The notes under the pieces: model-generated
What the model was told of the DNA's origin: nothing
The model's input: the letters and a program-made list of their open reading frames with translations, nothing else
The model's database searches: none
DNA from: Burkholderiaceae bacterium
GTDB lineage: Bacteria; Pseudomonadota; Gammaproteobacteria; Burkholderiales; Burkholderiaceae_C
Length of the DNA: 39,353 bases
Direction: 5' to 3'
Assembly (NCBI GenBank): GCA_017856435.1
Contig: JAFMFB010000022.1
Location: forward strand, 1 to 39,353
Part shown: positions 23,779-30,978 of the stretch, piece by piece
Position numbering within the stretch: position 1 is the first letter of the stretch
Layout of the letters: each line of letters begins with the position of its first letter
Position numbers and translations under genes: made by a program

Positions 23779-25506
23779 ATGCGCGACATCCAGCAACAGG
23801 TGCGCCACCAGCAACGGGTGGAAGAACTCTGCGCCGCGTCGATACGCGCCTTGTCAGGTCAGGCAGATCTGCATTTTCGTGGCCATCACCTGCACCGCGG
23901 GCGCAAGCCGCTTCCGCTGTACGCGCCCCACCTGCATCCCGATATCGAGCGCGATGACTTCCTGACCTTTCGGGGTGCTGCCGATGGCCTGGCCTTGCGG
24001 CTGACCCACTCGGATGCGGCGCTGCATCGCGCCCTGTCACCCAGCGAGCCAGTGCAAAGCCTGGTCTTTGACCTGCTTGAACAGATCCGGGTCGAGTCCC
24101 TGGCCGACCCGGCCATGCCGGGTCTGCGCGAGAACCTGGCCCACAGCTTTGAGGCCTGGTCGCTAGCCTTTGTGGCCAGTGGGCTGGCCGACACCTCGCA
24201 TGGCATCCTGCTGTTTTGCGTCACCCAAATGTGCCGCGCCCGGGTGCTGCTCAGTCCGGTGCCCCATGCCATCGAGGATTTGCTGGAAAGTACACGTGCC
24301 GGCATTGGCCCCGTGATCGGGCGCGACATGCACGCCCTGCGCGTCACCCGCTTCGATCAGCAGGCCTACGCCCAGCACGCACGCAACATCGCACTGCAAG
24401 TGGCGCAGATGATGGCGGCATCGGCTGACGAAGAAAGCCGTGAGCGCCTCACCGCGCAGGCGCAGGAAGACATTGAGCGGGCAGCCTTCCGGCTGGTCAT
24501 GCAGGTCGGCAAAGACATGCCCGAACAGTTGCCCAGCGTGGTGACCGGGCGCAGCCGTCTGTTTGAGACCAGCCCGGATGGCTATCGGATCTTCACACAG
24601 GCCTACGACCGGGAGGTCCGGGCGCAGAACCTGGCGCGGCTGGGTGAACTCGTCCAACTGCGTGAACAGCTTGACCAACACATCGCGGCCCAGCACATCA
24701 ATTTTCCCCGGCTGGCCCGTGCACTCAAGAGCCTGCTGGCACAACCCCAGCGTGAGGGCTGGGACACCGCCCTGGAGGAAGGCCTGGTGGATGGCCGCCG
24801 ACTGGCCCAACTGATCAGCTCACCCACCGAGCGGCGCCTGTTCAAGCTGGAACGCCAGACACCTGTGGCCAACACCGTGGTCAGCCTCCTGATCGACTGC
24901 TCGGGCTCGATGCGTGAGCACCAGCCGTCAGTGGCGATGCTGGCCGATAGCCTGGTGCGGGCCCTGGAGCTGGCCGAGGTCCCCAGTGAGGTCCTGGGCT
25001 TCACCACTGGCGGCTGGCAAGGCGGACGGGCACAACGTGACTGGCTGCGCGCCGGACGTCCGCCGCACCCCGGTCGCCTCAATGAGCTCTGCCATATTGT
25101 CTTCAAGGATGTTCGAACCAGTTGGCGACAAGCCCGCACCGCCATGGCCGCCCTCCTCAAGGGGGACCTGTTTCGCGAAAGCATTGACGGCGAGGCGGTT
25201 GACTGGGCCTGCGCCCGGCTACACCGGCGCGAAGAGCCACGCAAGCTGCTGATCGTGATTTCAGACGGTTGCCCCATGGATGGCGCCACCAGCCTGGCCA
25301 ATGACGCTTTCTATCTGGACAATCACTTGCAGCAGGTGGTCCAGCGCCATGAGCGGGACAGCAGTATCGAAATTTTTGCCCTTGGCGTGGGGCTGGATCT
25401 GAGCCCCTACTACAGCCGCAGCCAGGCGCTGGACCTGTCTGCCTCGGCGGGCAACGCTTTGTTTGCTGAAGTGATCCAGTTGCTTGGACGGCGCATGCGA
25501 GCCTGA
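23779..25506 (+). CDS. cobT: CobT-like VWA-domain protein (aerobic cobaltochelatase subunit family)
   Basis: Protein of 575 aa and partner of the CobS-like ATPase, 23 bp downstream. The C-terminal von Willebrand A domain has a complete MIDAS (DCSGSM at residues 373-378, plus ISDGCPMDG). It shows CobT-specific blocks EVLGFTTGGWQGG, AGRPPHPGRLNELCHI, ESIDGEAVDWACARL and ALGVGLDLSPYYSR. A CobT-like N-terminal helical domain includes DLLEQIRVESLADPAMPGL. The long acidic linker that true CobT carries before the VWA domain is reduced to a short SADEESRERLTAQAQED stretch. The absence of CobN nearby and the position between sulfonate genes suggest a specialised paralogue rather than vitamin B12 synthesis. 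Confidence 0.84.
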   Translation: MRDIQQQVRHQQRVEELCAASIRALSGQADLHFRGHHLHRGRKPLPLYAPHLHPDIERDDFLTFRGAADGLALRLTHSDAALHRALSPSEPVQSLVFDLLEQIRVESLADPAMPGLRENLAHSFEAWSLAFVASGLADTSHGILLFCVTQMCRARVLLSPVPHAIEDLLESTRAGIGPVIGRDMHALRVTRFDQQAYAQHARNIALQVAQMMAASADEESRERLTAQAQEDIERAAFRLVMQVGKDMPEQLPSVVTGRSRLFETSPDGYRIFTQAYDREVRAQNLARLGELVQLREQLDQHIAAQHINFPRLARALKSLLAQPQREGWDTALEEGLVDGRRLAQLISSPTERRLFKLERQTPVANTVVSLLIDCSGSMREHQPSVAMLADSLVRALELAEVPSEVLGFTTGGWQGGRAQRDWLRAGRPPHPGRLNELCHIVFKDVRTSWRQARTAMAALLKGDLFRESIDGEAVDWACARLHRREEPRKLLIVISDGCPMDGATSLANDAFYLDNHLQQVVQRHERDSSIEIFALGVGLDLSPYYSRSQALDLSASAGNALFAEVIQLLGRRMRA

Positions 25507-25528
25507 ACCCGTTGACATTGAGCCCAAT

Positions 25529-25552
25529 GCCCGGGCTCGCCTGCACCCGGGC
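25529..25552 (+). terminator. GC-rich hairpin after the CobT-like gene
   Basis: GCCCGGG at 25529-25535 pairs perfectly with CCCGGGC at 25546-25552 across a 10-nt loop. An alternative stem, GAGCCC with GGGCTC (25520-25525/25533-25538), competes with it. There is no T tract, so an intrinsic terminator is not certain. It starts 22 bp after the stop codon and ends just before a promoter. Confidence 0.4.
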
Positions 25553-25560
25553 TAGCCCGG

Positions 25561-25588
25561 TTGACAAAGCAGACTCGCCTGCTATAGT
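25561..25588 (+). promoter_or_regulatory. Sigma-70 promoter upstream of the second IclR gene
   Basis: A perfect -35 TTGACA (25561-25566) and near-perfect -10 TATAGT (25583-25588) are separated by 16 bp. This is the clearest promoter in the window and should drive the IclR-Bug-sauS-sauT operon. Confidence 0.75.
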
Positions 25589-25589
25589 C

Positions 25590-25617
25590 ATTCCAAAGAT
25601 TAATATTCAATTCCAAA
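25590..25617 (+). promoter_or_regulatory. Direct repeats ATTCCAAA, candidate operator overlapping the transcription start
   Basis: ATTCCAAA occurs at 25590-25597 and 25610-25617, 20 bp apart (about two helical turns). It lies immediately after the -10 box and before the regulator's ATG at 25636, a position suited to autorepression. Confidence 0.5.
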
Positions 25618-25635
25618 TAATAGAACGAGCGGATC

Positions 25636-26436
25636 ATGGATTCGACATTGGCCAAGGGGCTTGCCGTGCTGGATTGGCTCGCTCGTCAGCAACGCGACTG
25701 CCGGGTGATGGAGGTGGCCCAGGCCTTTGGCCTGGCTCGAAGCAATGCACACCGCACGCTGCAGACCCTGGTGGAATGTGGGTGGGCCGTCCAAAACCCC
25801 ATCACCAGTACCTACCGGCCCAGTCTGCGCCTGTTTGAACTGGGTGCGCTGGTGGAAGACGGGCTGGACCTCAAAGCCCTGATCCGCCCGCTGTTGGCCA
25901 GACTGGCGCAATCCAGCGCAGAGGCTATCCACCTGACCGTGCTTGAAGGCGCCGAAATCATCTACCTGGACAAGTTCGACAGCCCCTTGCCGGTAGCTGC
26001 TTACTCGCGCATCGGCGGTCGTGCGCCCGCCTATTGCATGGCCTCCGGTAAGGCGCTGCTGGCCGCACTTGGGCACGATGCCCAGTCCCTGCAGGCGCTG
26101 TTTGGAAAACTGCTGCCTCACACGCCCAACACCATCATCGACTTTCAAGCCCTGCATGCCGATCTGCAACGCACCCGCACTCGCGGCTGGGCCGAAAATC
26201 GGGAAGAGTGGCGTCTTGGCGTCTGCGGCCTGGGCGCGCCGGTGTTCAACGCCAGGGGCCAGCCCCTGGCGGCCATCGGCATGAGCGTCCCGTCGATCCG
26301 ATTTCAACGGGCCCAGGCCCGTACCCTGTCCGAGCAACTGATGGCTTGCGCCCGCGATGCCAGCCAGTTGTTGGGTCACCCCGACCGAAGCGAGTCCACA
26401 TCGCCCCATTTGATCCCAACCCAAAGGAGACTTTGA
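25636..26436 (+). CDS. IclR-family transcriptional regulator (SauR-like position)
   Basis: Regulator of 266 aa. Its winged helix is GLAVLDWLARQQRDCRVMEV then FGLARSNAHRTLQTLVECGW. The effector domain has LEGAEIIYLDKFDSPLPV, RAPAYCMASGKALLAALG and RTRGWAENREEWRLGVCGLGA. It is first in an operon with a Bug receptor and SauS- and SauT-like genes. Its TGA overlaps the next ATG by one base (TGATG). By position it corresponds to the regulator of sulfoacetate utilisation, but which ligand it senses is inference. The ribosome-binding site is poor. Confidence 0.88.
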   Translation: MDSTLAKGLAVLDWLARQQRDCRVMEVAQAFGLARSNAHRTLQTLVECGWAVQNPITSTYRPSLRLFELGALVEDGLDLKALIRPLLARLAQSSAEAIHLTVLEGAEIIYLDKFDSPLPVAAYSRIGGRAPAYCMASGKALLAALGHDAQSLQALFGKLLPHTPNTIIDFQALHADLQRTRTRGWAENREEWRLGVCGLGAPVFNARGQPLAAIGMSVPSIRFQRAQARTLSEQLMACARDASQLLGHPDRSESTSPHLIPTQRRL

Positions 26437-27428
26437 TGAAGCTACTTTCCTCCCGTCGCAAACCTCTCATCGCTGCCTTGTTGGCCTTGCTCGGCTTGGC
26501 GCAACCTATTGCCAGCCTGGCCCAGGCCGGCGCCTATCCGGACAAACCGATCCGCCTGTTGGTGCCCTACCCGCCCGGTGGTGGCACTGATGTGATCGCA
26601 CGCATCCTCCAAACCCCATTGCAGACTGTGCTGGGTCAACCCGTAATCATCGAAAACAAGGGTGGCGCCGGCGGCTCCGTCGGCACCGAGGTGGTCTCGC
26701 GCGCCGCACCCGATGGCTACACCGCCCTCTTCACCCTGAGTTCACACACTATCAACCCGGCGATCTACACCAAGCTGTCCTTTGATACGGTGCGCGACTT
26801 TCTGCCCGTCGGCATGGCAGCCTCCCTGCCGCAAATCCTGGTGGCCAATCCGCAAGTTCCTGCCAACACCGTGGCTGACATGGTGAAGATGGCCAAGGCC
26901 CAACCGGGTGCTATTTCTTACGCCTCGGTGGGTAACGGCTCACCAGGCCACTTGGCTGGTGAACTCTTCAACATCCGTATGGGTGTCAAGACCGTTCATG
27001 TTCCCTATCGTGGCGGTGGCCCGGCTGTGACCGATGTTATGGGCGGACAAGTTCCCTTCCTGTGGGTTTCGATTCCGGCAGCTGCCCAGTTCGTCAAGAG
27101 CGGCAAACTCAAAGCGCTGGCAGTGTCCACGCTCAAGCGCAGCGCCGCTTTCCCAGATGTCCCTACCATGCAGGAAGCCGGTGTCCCTGACTTTGAAGTC
27201 GACTCCTGGTATGCCATGTTCGTACCGGCCAAAACCCCACGGCCCATCATCGACAAGCTCAACGCGGCACTGAACAAGGTCCTGGCTGACCCGGCGGTCA
27301 AGGAAAAGCTGCTGGCCCAGGGTAGTGAAGCCGTGGGTGGCACCCCTGAAGCCCTGGGCAAGGTGGTGGCCGACGAATTGCCCAAATGGGCCAAACTGGC
27401 CAAAGACGCCAACATCAAGGTCAATTGA
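26436..27428 (+). CDS. Bug-family (TctC-like) periplasmic receptor in the sulfoacetate-type operon
   Basis: Periplasmic binding protein of 330 aa. Signal peptide MKLLSSRRKPLIAALLALLG through SLAQAGA, then YPDKPIRLLVPYPPGGGTDV, IENKGGAGGSVGTEVV, AAPDGYTALF, HLAGELFN and VPYRGGGPAVTDVMGGQVPF, all TctC/Bug hallmarks. AAGGAG lies 8 bases before the ATG. It lies between the IclR gene and the SauS-like gene with almost no gaps. It is therefore the probable uptake receptor for the CoA-activated acid, presumably sulfoacetate. No TctA/TctB partner is visible here; it may share membrane components encoded elsewhere. Confidence 0.92.
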   Translation: MKLLSSRRKPLIAALLALLGLAQPIASLAQAGAYPDKPIRLLVPYPPGGGTDVIARILQTPLQTVLGQPVIIENKGGAGGSVGTEVVSRAAPDGYTALFTLSSHTINPAIYTKLSFDTVRDFLPVGMAASLPQILVANPQVPANTVADMVKMAKAQPGAISYASVGNGSPGHLAGELFNIRMGVKTVHVPYRGGGPAVTDVMGGQVPFLWVSIPAAAQFVKSGKLKALAVSTLKRSAAFPDVPTMQEAGVPDFEVDSWYAMFVPAKTPRPIIDKLNAALNKVLADPAVKEKLLAQGSEAVGGTPEALGKVVADELPKWAKLAKDANIKVN

Positions 27429-27429
27429 A

Positions 27430-28848
27430 ATGAGTTCAGCAGTCAGCGAAGACGTTGTTGCCACGGTGGAGCAACTCATCGCCCGCGCCCGCGCTGCCCA
27501 GCGCGTGGCCGAGGGCTATGACCAGGCGCGGGTGGATGAGCTGGTGGCCGCCGCAGGATGGGCCATCATCGAGCCGGCGCGCAACCGTGAACTGGCCGAG
27601 CTGGCCGTTGCCGACACCGGCATTGGCAATGTCGAGGACAAGGTCCGGAAAAACTATCGCAAGACCTTCGGACTGCTGCGTGACCTGCAAGGCGCCAAGT
27701 CGGTGGGGGTGATCCGTGAAGACCCCGTCAAGGGCCTGACCGAAATCGCCAGGCCGGTGGGCGTGGTGTGCGCCATCACTCCGTCCACCAACCCGGCGGC
27801 TACTCCGGCCAACAAGATCATCAACGCCCTCAAGGGCCGCAACGCGGTAATTGTGGCGCCATCCCCCAAAGGGTGGGCTACCAGCCAACGCCTGATTGAG
27901 TTCATCCATGGCCAGTTCGACCGCATCGGTGCTCCGCGTGACCTAGTGCAACTGCTGCCCTCGCCGGTCAGCAAGGCCGCCACCCTGGAGCTGATGCGCC
28001 AAAGCGATCTGGTGGTGGCCACCGGATCGCAGGCCAATGTGCGCGCAGCCTACACCTGCGGCACGCCCGCCTTCGGTGTGGGGGCCGGCAATGTGGCGGG
28101 CATCATCGATGAAACCGCAGATATCCAGTTGGCCGCAGACCGTGTCCTGCGCTCCAAAACCTTCGACAACGCCACCAGCTGTTCCTCTGAAAACAGCCTG
28201 GTGCTGATCGAAGCCATTCGGGATAGAGCCATCGCTGCGCTGTGCCAGCGCGGCGCCGTCCTCCTCAACACCGAACAAAAAGCCCGGTTGCAGGCCCTGA
28301 TGTGGCCACAGGGAAAACTGTCACCAGCGGTCACCGGCCAATCGGCCCAAGTGGTGGCAGAGCGCGCTGGCCTGAGCGAGATTGCCCAACGCGCGCCCAC
28401 CATGTTGCTGGTTGAGGAAGACGGTTTTGGCCCCGCACATCCCTTCTCCGGAGAAAAGCTCTGCCCGGTCCTGACTCTGTACCGGGCCAGGGATTTCAAC
28501 GATGCGGCCGCTGTTGTCCAGAAAATCTATGCCTACCAGGGCGCTGGCCACTCGGTCGGGCTGCATAGCACCAAGCCCGAACGCGCTTTGCAACTTGGCC
28601 TGACGCTGCCGGTGTCGCGCGTGATTGTTGACCAGGCCCATTGCATCGCCACCGGCGGCAGCTTTGACAACGGCCTGCCGTTCTCCCTGTCCATGGGCTG
28701 CGGCACTTGGGGTAAGAACAATTTTTCCGACAACATGAATTACCGCCACTACCTGAACATCACCCGCATCTCTCGCCCGATTGCCGAGAACATGCCCACT
28801 GAGCAGGCCATCTTTGGCGACTACTTCGAGAAATACGGCCAGGCATGA
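27430..28848 (+). CDS. sauS: CoA-acylating aldehyde dehydrogenase, sulfoacetaldehyde dehydrogenase-like (SauS)
   Basis: Aldehyde dehydrogenase superfamily member of 472 aa in the CoA-acylating branch. The catalytic cysteine is Cys251 in SKTFDNATSCSSENSLVLI. The cofactor region includes GVVCAITPSTNPAATPANKI and GAGNVAGIIDETADIQLAAD, and the C-terminal part TGGSFDNGLPFSLSMGCGTW is typical of this branch. The proposed reaction is NAD(P)H-dependent reduction of sulfoacetyl-CoA to sulfoacetaldehyde, the substrate of the nearby Xsc. The ATG at 27430 is one base after the Bug stop, and AAGG lies about 9 bases upstream. It overlaps the following ligase gene by 4 bp. The symbol rests on family plus context; other acyl-CoA substrates are possible. 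Confidence 0.78.
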   Translation: MSSAVSEDVVATVEQLIARARAAQRVAEGYDQARVDELVAAAGWAIIEPARNRELAELAVADTGIGNVEDKVRKNYRKTFGLLRDLQGAKSVGVIREDPVKGLTEIARPVGVVCAITPSTNPAATPANKIINALKGRNAVIVAPSPKGWATSQRLIEFIHGQFDRIGAPRDLVQLLPSPVSKAATLELMRQSDLVVATGSQANVRAAYTCGTPAFGVGAGNVAGIIDETADIQLAADRVLRSKTFDNATSCSSENSLVLIEAIRDRAIAALCQRGAVLLNTEQKARLQALMWPQGKLSPAVTGQSAQVVAERAGLSEIAQRAPTMLLVEEDGFGPAHPFSGEKLCPVLTLYRARDFNDAAAVVQKIYAYQGAGHSVGLHSTKPERALQLGLTLPVSRVIVDQAHCIATGGSFDNGLPFSLSMGCGTWGKNNFSDNMNYRHYLNITRISRPIAENMPTEQAIFGDYFEKYGQA

Positions 28849-30341
28849 GCTCCACGGTTCGCACGCTGATCGATCAGCAGGCCGTGCTGCGGCCTCAGGC
28901 CCTCTACGCCACTGATGGCGAGGGCCAGTCCACCCTGAGTTACGCCGACCTGGCGCGTGCCTGCCATCAGGTTGCTGCCCTGCTGCTGGCGCACGGCCTG
29001 CAACCCGGCGACACAGTTTCCCTCGTCATGCCCAATGGTCTGCAAACCTTGCGCCTGCTGCTGGGCGCGATGTATGGCGGCTGGTGCGTCAACCCGATCA
29101 ACCTGCTGTCCCAGCCGGAGCAGATGCGCTATGTGCTGGAGCACTCCGACTGCAAGATGGTGATCGTCGGCCCGGAGTGGGAAACACCCATACGCGCCAT
29201 GCTGTCCGATATTGGTCGGCCAGTGGCGGTCTGGGTCAGCGCGCCAGACGCGGATTGTCTGCCCGAGCAGACGGCCCAGACGCCGCCACCCCCGGCTGAC
29301 CGGCTGGCCCTGCTGATGTACACCTCAGGCACCACTGGCAAACCCAAGGGGGTGATGCTGACCCAGTCCAATCTGGCAGCCAACGCCCACGCCATCTCCC
29401 AGGAACACGGGCTGGTGGCAGGCGACCGGGTGCTGGCGGTGCTCCCGCTCTACCACATCAATGCCTTTGCGGTGACCATGCTGGCGCCGCTGGCCCACGG
29501 GGGCAGCCTGGCCATGCCCCCGAAGTTTTCTGCTGCCCGCTTCTGGGCGCAGGCGATCGAGCGCGAATGCACCTGGATCAATGTGGTGCCCACCATGATT
29601 TCCTACCTGCTCGAAGGCGAGGCGCCCGATAAAGCGCGCACCTCACGCATCCGCTTTTGCCGGTCGGCCTCGGCCGCCCTGCCGCCTGAACACCTGCGCG
29701 CGTTCGAGCGCAAATTTGGCATTGGCATCATCGAGACCATGGGACTGACCGAGACTGTGGCCCCATCATTTTCCAACCCGCTGGATCCCGCGCAGCGCAA
29801 GGTTGGTGCCGTGGGCCGCGCCTCGGGCTGTGAAGCCCAGGTGATTGACGGTGACCTGCGCCCGGTGCCTGACGGTCAGACTGGCGAAATTGCCATCCGC
29901 GGTCCCAATGTGATGCGCGGCTATTACAAGAACGACGAGGCGACCCGCTCGTCCTTCACCCCCGACGGCTGGCTGCGCACCGGCGACCTGGGCCATCGTG
30001 ACAGCGACGGTTTTTTCTTTGTGACTGGACGAATCAAGGAGCTGATCATCAAGGGCGGTGAAAACATCGCCCCGCGCGAGATCGATGAGGCCTTGCTGCA
30101 GCATCCTGCCATTCTTGATGCCGCGGCGGTGGGCATCCCGGATCGCCACTATGGGCAGGACATCATGGCCTGTATCGTGCTGCGGCCCGAACAGTCACTG
30201 GATGAACCTGCTCTGAGGGATTTCTGCCTGAGTCACCTGGGCCGCTACAAAACCCCCAAGGTATTTCACTTTGTTCAGGAGCTGCCACGCGGCCCCTCGG
30301 GCAAGGTGCAGCGACTCAAACTGCTGGACATGGTGGCCTGA
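28845..30341 (+). CDS. sauT: AMP-forming acyl-CoA ligase, sulfoacetate-CoA ligase-like (SauT)
   Basis: ANL-superfamily ligase of 498 aa. Motifs are the P-loop YTSGTTGKPKGVM (from residue 159), the A5-type METMGLTETVAPSF seen as ETMGLTETVAPSF, GWLRTGDLGHRDSDGFFF, the hinge GRIKELIIKGGENIAPREID and the C-terminal catalytic lysine in GPSGKVQRLK. The proposed role is ATP-dependent activation of sulfoacetate with CoA. It starts inside the sauS stop (ATGA overlap), so the two enzymes are coupled. It is the last gene of the operon, followed by a hairpin and convergent ybaK. The substrate is inferred from linkage to acylating dehydrogenase, xsc and pta. Confidence 0.78.
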   Translation: MSSTVRTLIDQQAVLRPQALYATDGEGQSTLSYADLARACHQVAALLLAHGLQPGDTVSLVMPNGLQTLRLLLGAMYGGWCVNPINLLSQPEQMRYVLEHSDCKMVIVGPEWETPIRAMLSDIGRPVAVWVSAPDADCLPEQTAQTPPPPADRLALLMYTSGTTGKPKGVMLTQSNLAANAHAISQEHGLVAGDRVLAVLPLYHINAFAVTMLAPLAHGGSLAMPPKFSAARFWAQAIERECTWINVVPTMISYLLEGEAPDKARTSRIRFCRSASAALPPEHLRAFERKFGIGIIETMGLTETVAPSFSNPLDPAQRKVGAVGRASGCEAQVIDGDLRPVPDGQTGEIAIRGPNVMRGYYKNDEATRSSFTPDGWLRTGDLGHRDSDGFFFVTGRIKELIIKGGENIAPREIDEALLQHPAILDAAAVGIPDRHYGQDIMACIVLRPEQSLDEPALRDFCLSHLGRYKTPKVFHFVQELPRGPSGKVQRLKLLDMVA

Positions 30342-30382
30342 GCCTGGCTTAGCTGCGAGATTTGTCTGCAACCCATTGTTGC

Positions 30383-30402
30383 CCAGCATCGATGGATGCT
30401 GG
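30383..30402. terminator. Hairpin between convergent sauT-like and ybaK genes
   Basis: CCAGCATC at 30383-30390 pairs perfectly with GATGCTGG at 30395-30402 across a 4-nt loop. It lies in the 103-bp gap between two convergent genes, the expected place for a bidirectional terminator. No T run follows on either strand, so the call is tentative. Confidence 0.45.
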
Positions 30403-30444
30403 TGTTGAAAAGCTTGTCGCCAGGCCGGGCCCCTGAACAGCCAG

Positions 30445-30936
30445 CTATTGCGCCAGCGCACACTGCACCGCCTGGGCGCCAAGCAGTTGCACGCAGACCT
30501 GGGGCGCGATCTGCACCAAAAAGCCGCGCCGCCCGCCGTTGATCAGGATGCTCGGCAGCGCCAGGATGCTTTCTTGAACATAAACCGGCATCTGACGTCG
30601 CGTGCCAAACGGTGAGGTGCCGCCCACCAGATAGCCGCTGTGCCGGTTGGCCACCTCGGGCTGGCAGGCCTGCACCGACTTGGCCCCGATCTGGCGCGCC
30701 AGGTTCTTGGTTGAGACCTTGCAGTTGCCGTGCATCAGCACGATCAGGGGCTTGGCGTCCTGGTCCTGCATGATCAGGGTCTTCACCACCGCATACGGAT
30801 CCCAGCCCAACACTTGCGCGCTGTACTGCGCACCGCCATCCTCCACATACGCATAGGGATGCTCACTGAACGCCACCCCGTGCGCCTTGAGCATCTGGGT
30901 GGCGGGGGTTTCCGAGACGTGGGATGACTTTGCCAT
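30445..30936 (-). CDS. ybaK: Cys-tRNA(Pro)/Cys-tRNA(Cys) deacylase YbaK/EbsC
   Basis: Trans-editing enzyme of 163 aa that hydrolyses Cys mischarged on tRNA(Pro). Motifs are TPATQMLKAHGVAFSEHPYAY, VVKTLIMQDQDAKPLIVLMH, the catalytic-lysine KVSTKNLARQIGAKSVQAC, and SGYLVGGTSPFGTRRQMPVY with the substrate-binding Gly-Thr-Ser-Pro loop, then INGGRRGFLVQIAP. The ATG at 30936 (MAKSSHVSETP) is preferred over an upstream in-frame start at 30957. It lies 42 bp after the alcohol dehydrogenase stop on the same strand. Confidence 0.93.
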   Translation of the reverse strand: MAKSSHVSETPATQMLKAHGVAFSEHPYAYVEDGGAQYSAQVLGWDPYAVVKTLIMQDQDAKPLIVLMHGNCKVSTKNLARQIGAKSVQACQPEVANRHSGYLVGGTSPFGTRRQMPVYVQESILALPSILINGGRRGFLVQIAPQVCVQLLGAQAVQCALAQ

Positions 30937-30978
30937 GCGTGCCGGCGTGCGATCCACGCCCGCAGTGGGAAATCAGCT

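Noticed and set aside
22760-25506. A cobalamin biosynthesis locus
   Set aside because: Only CobS/CobT-like genes are present; no cobN or other cob/cbi gene and no B12 riboswitch-like element was seen.
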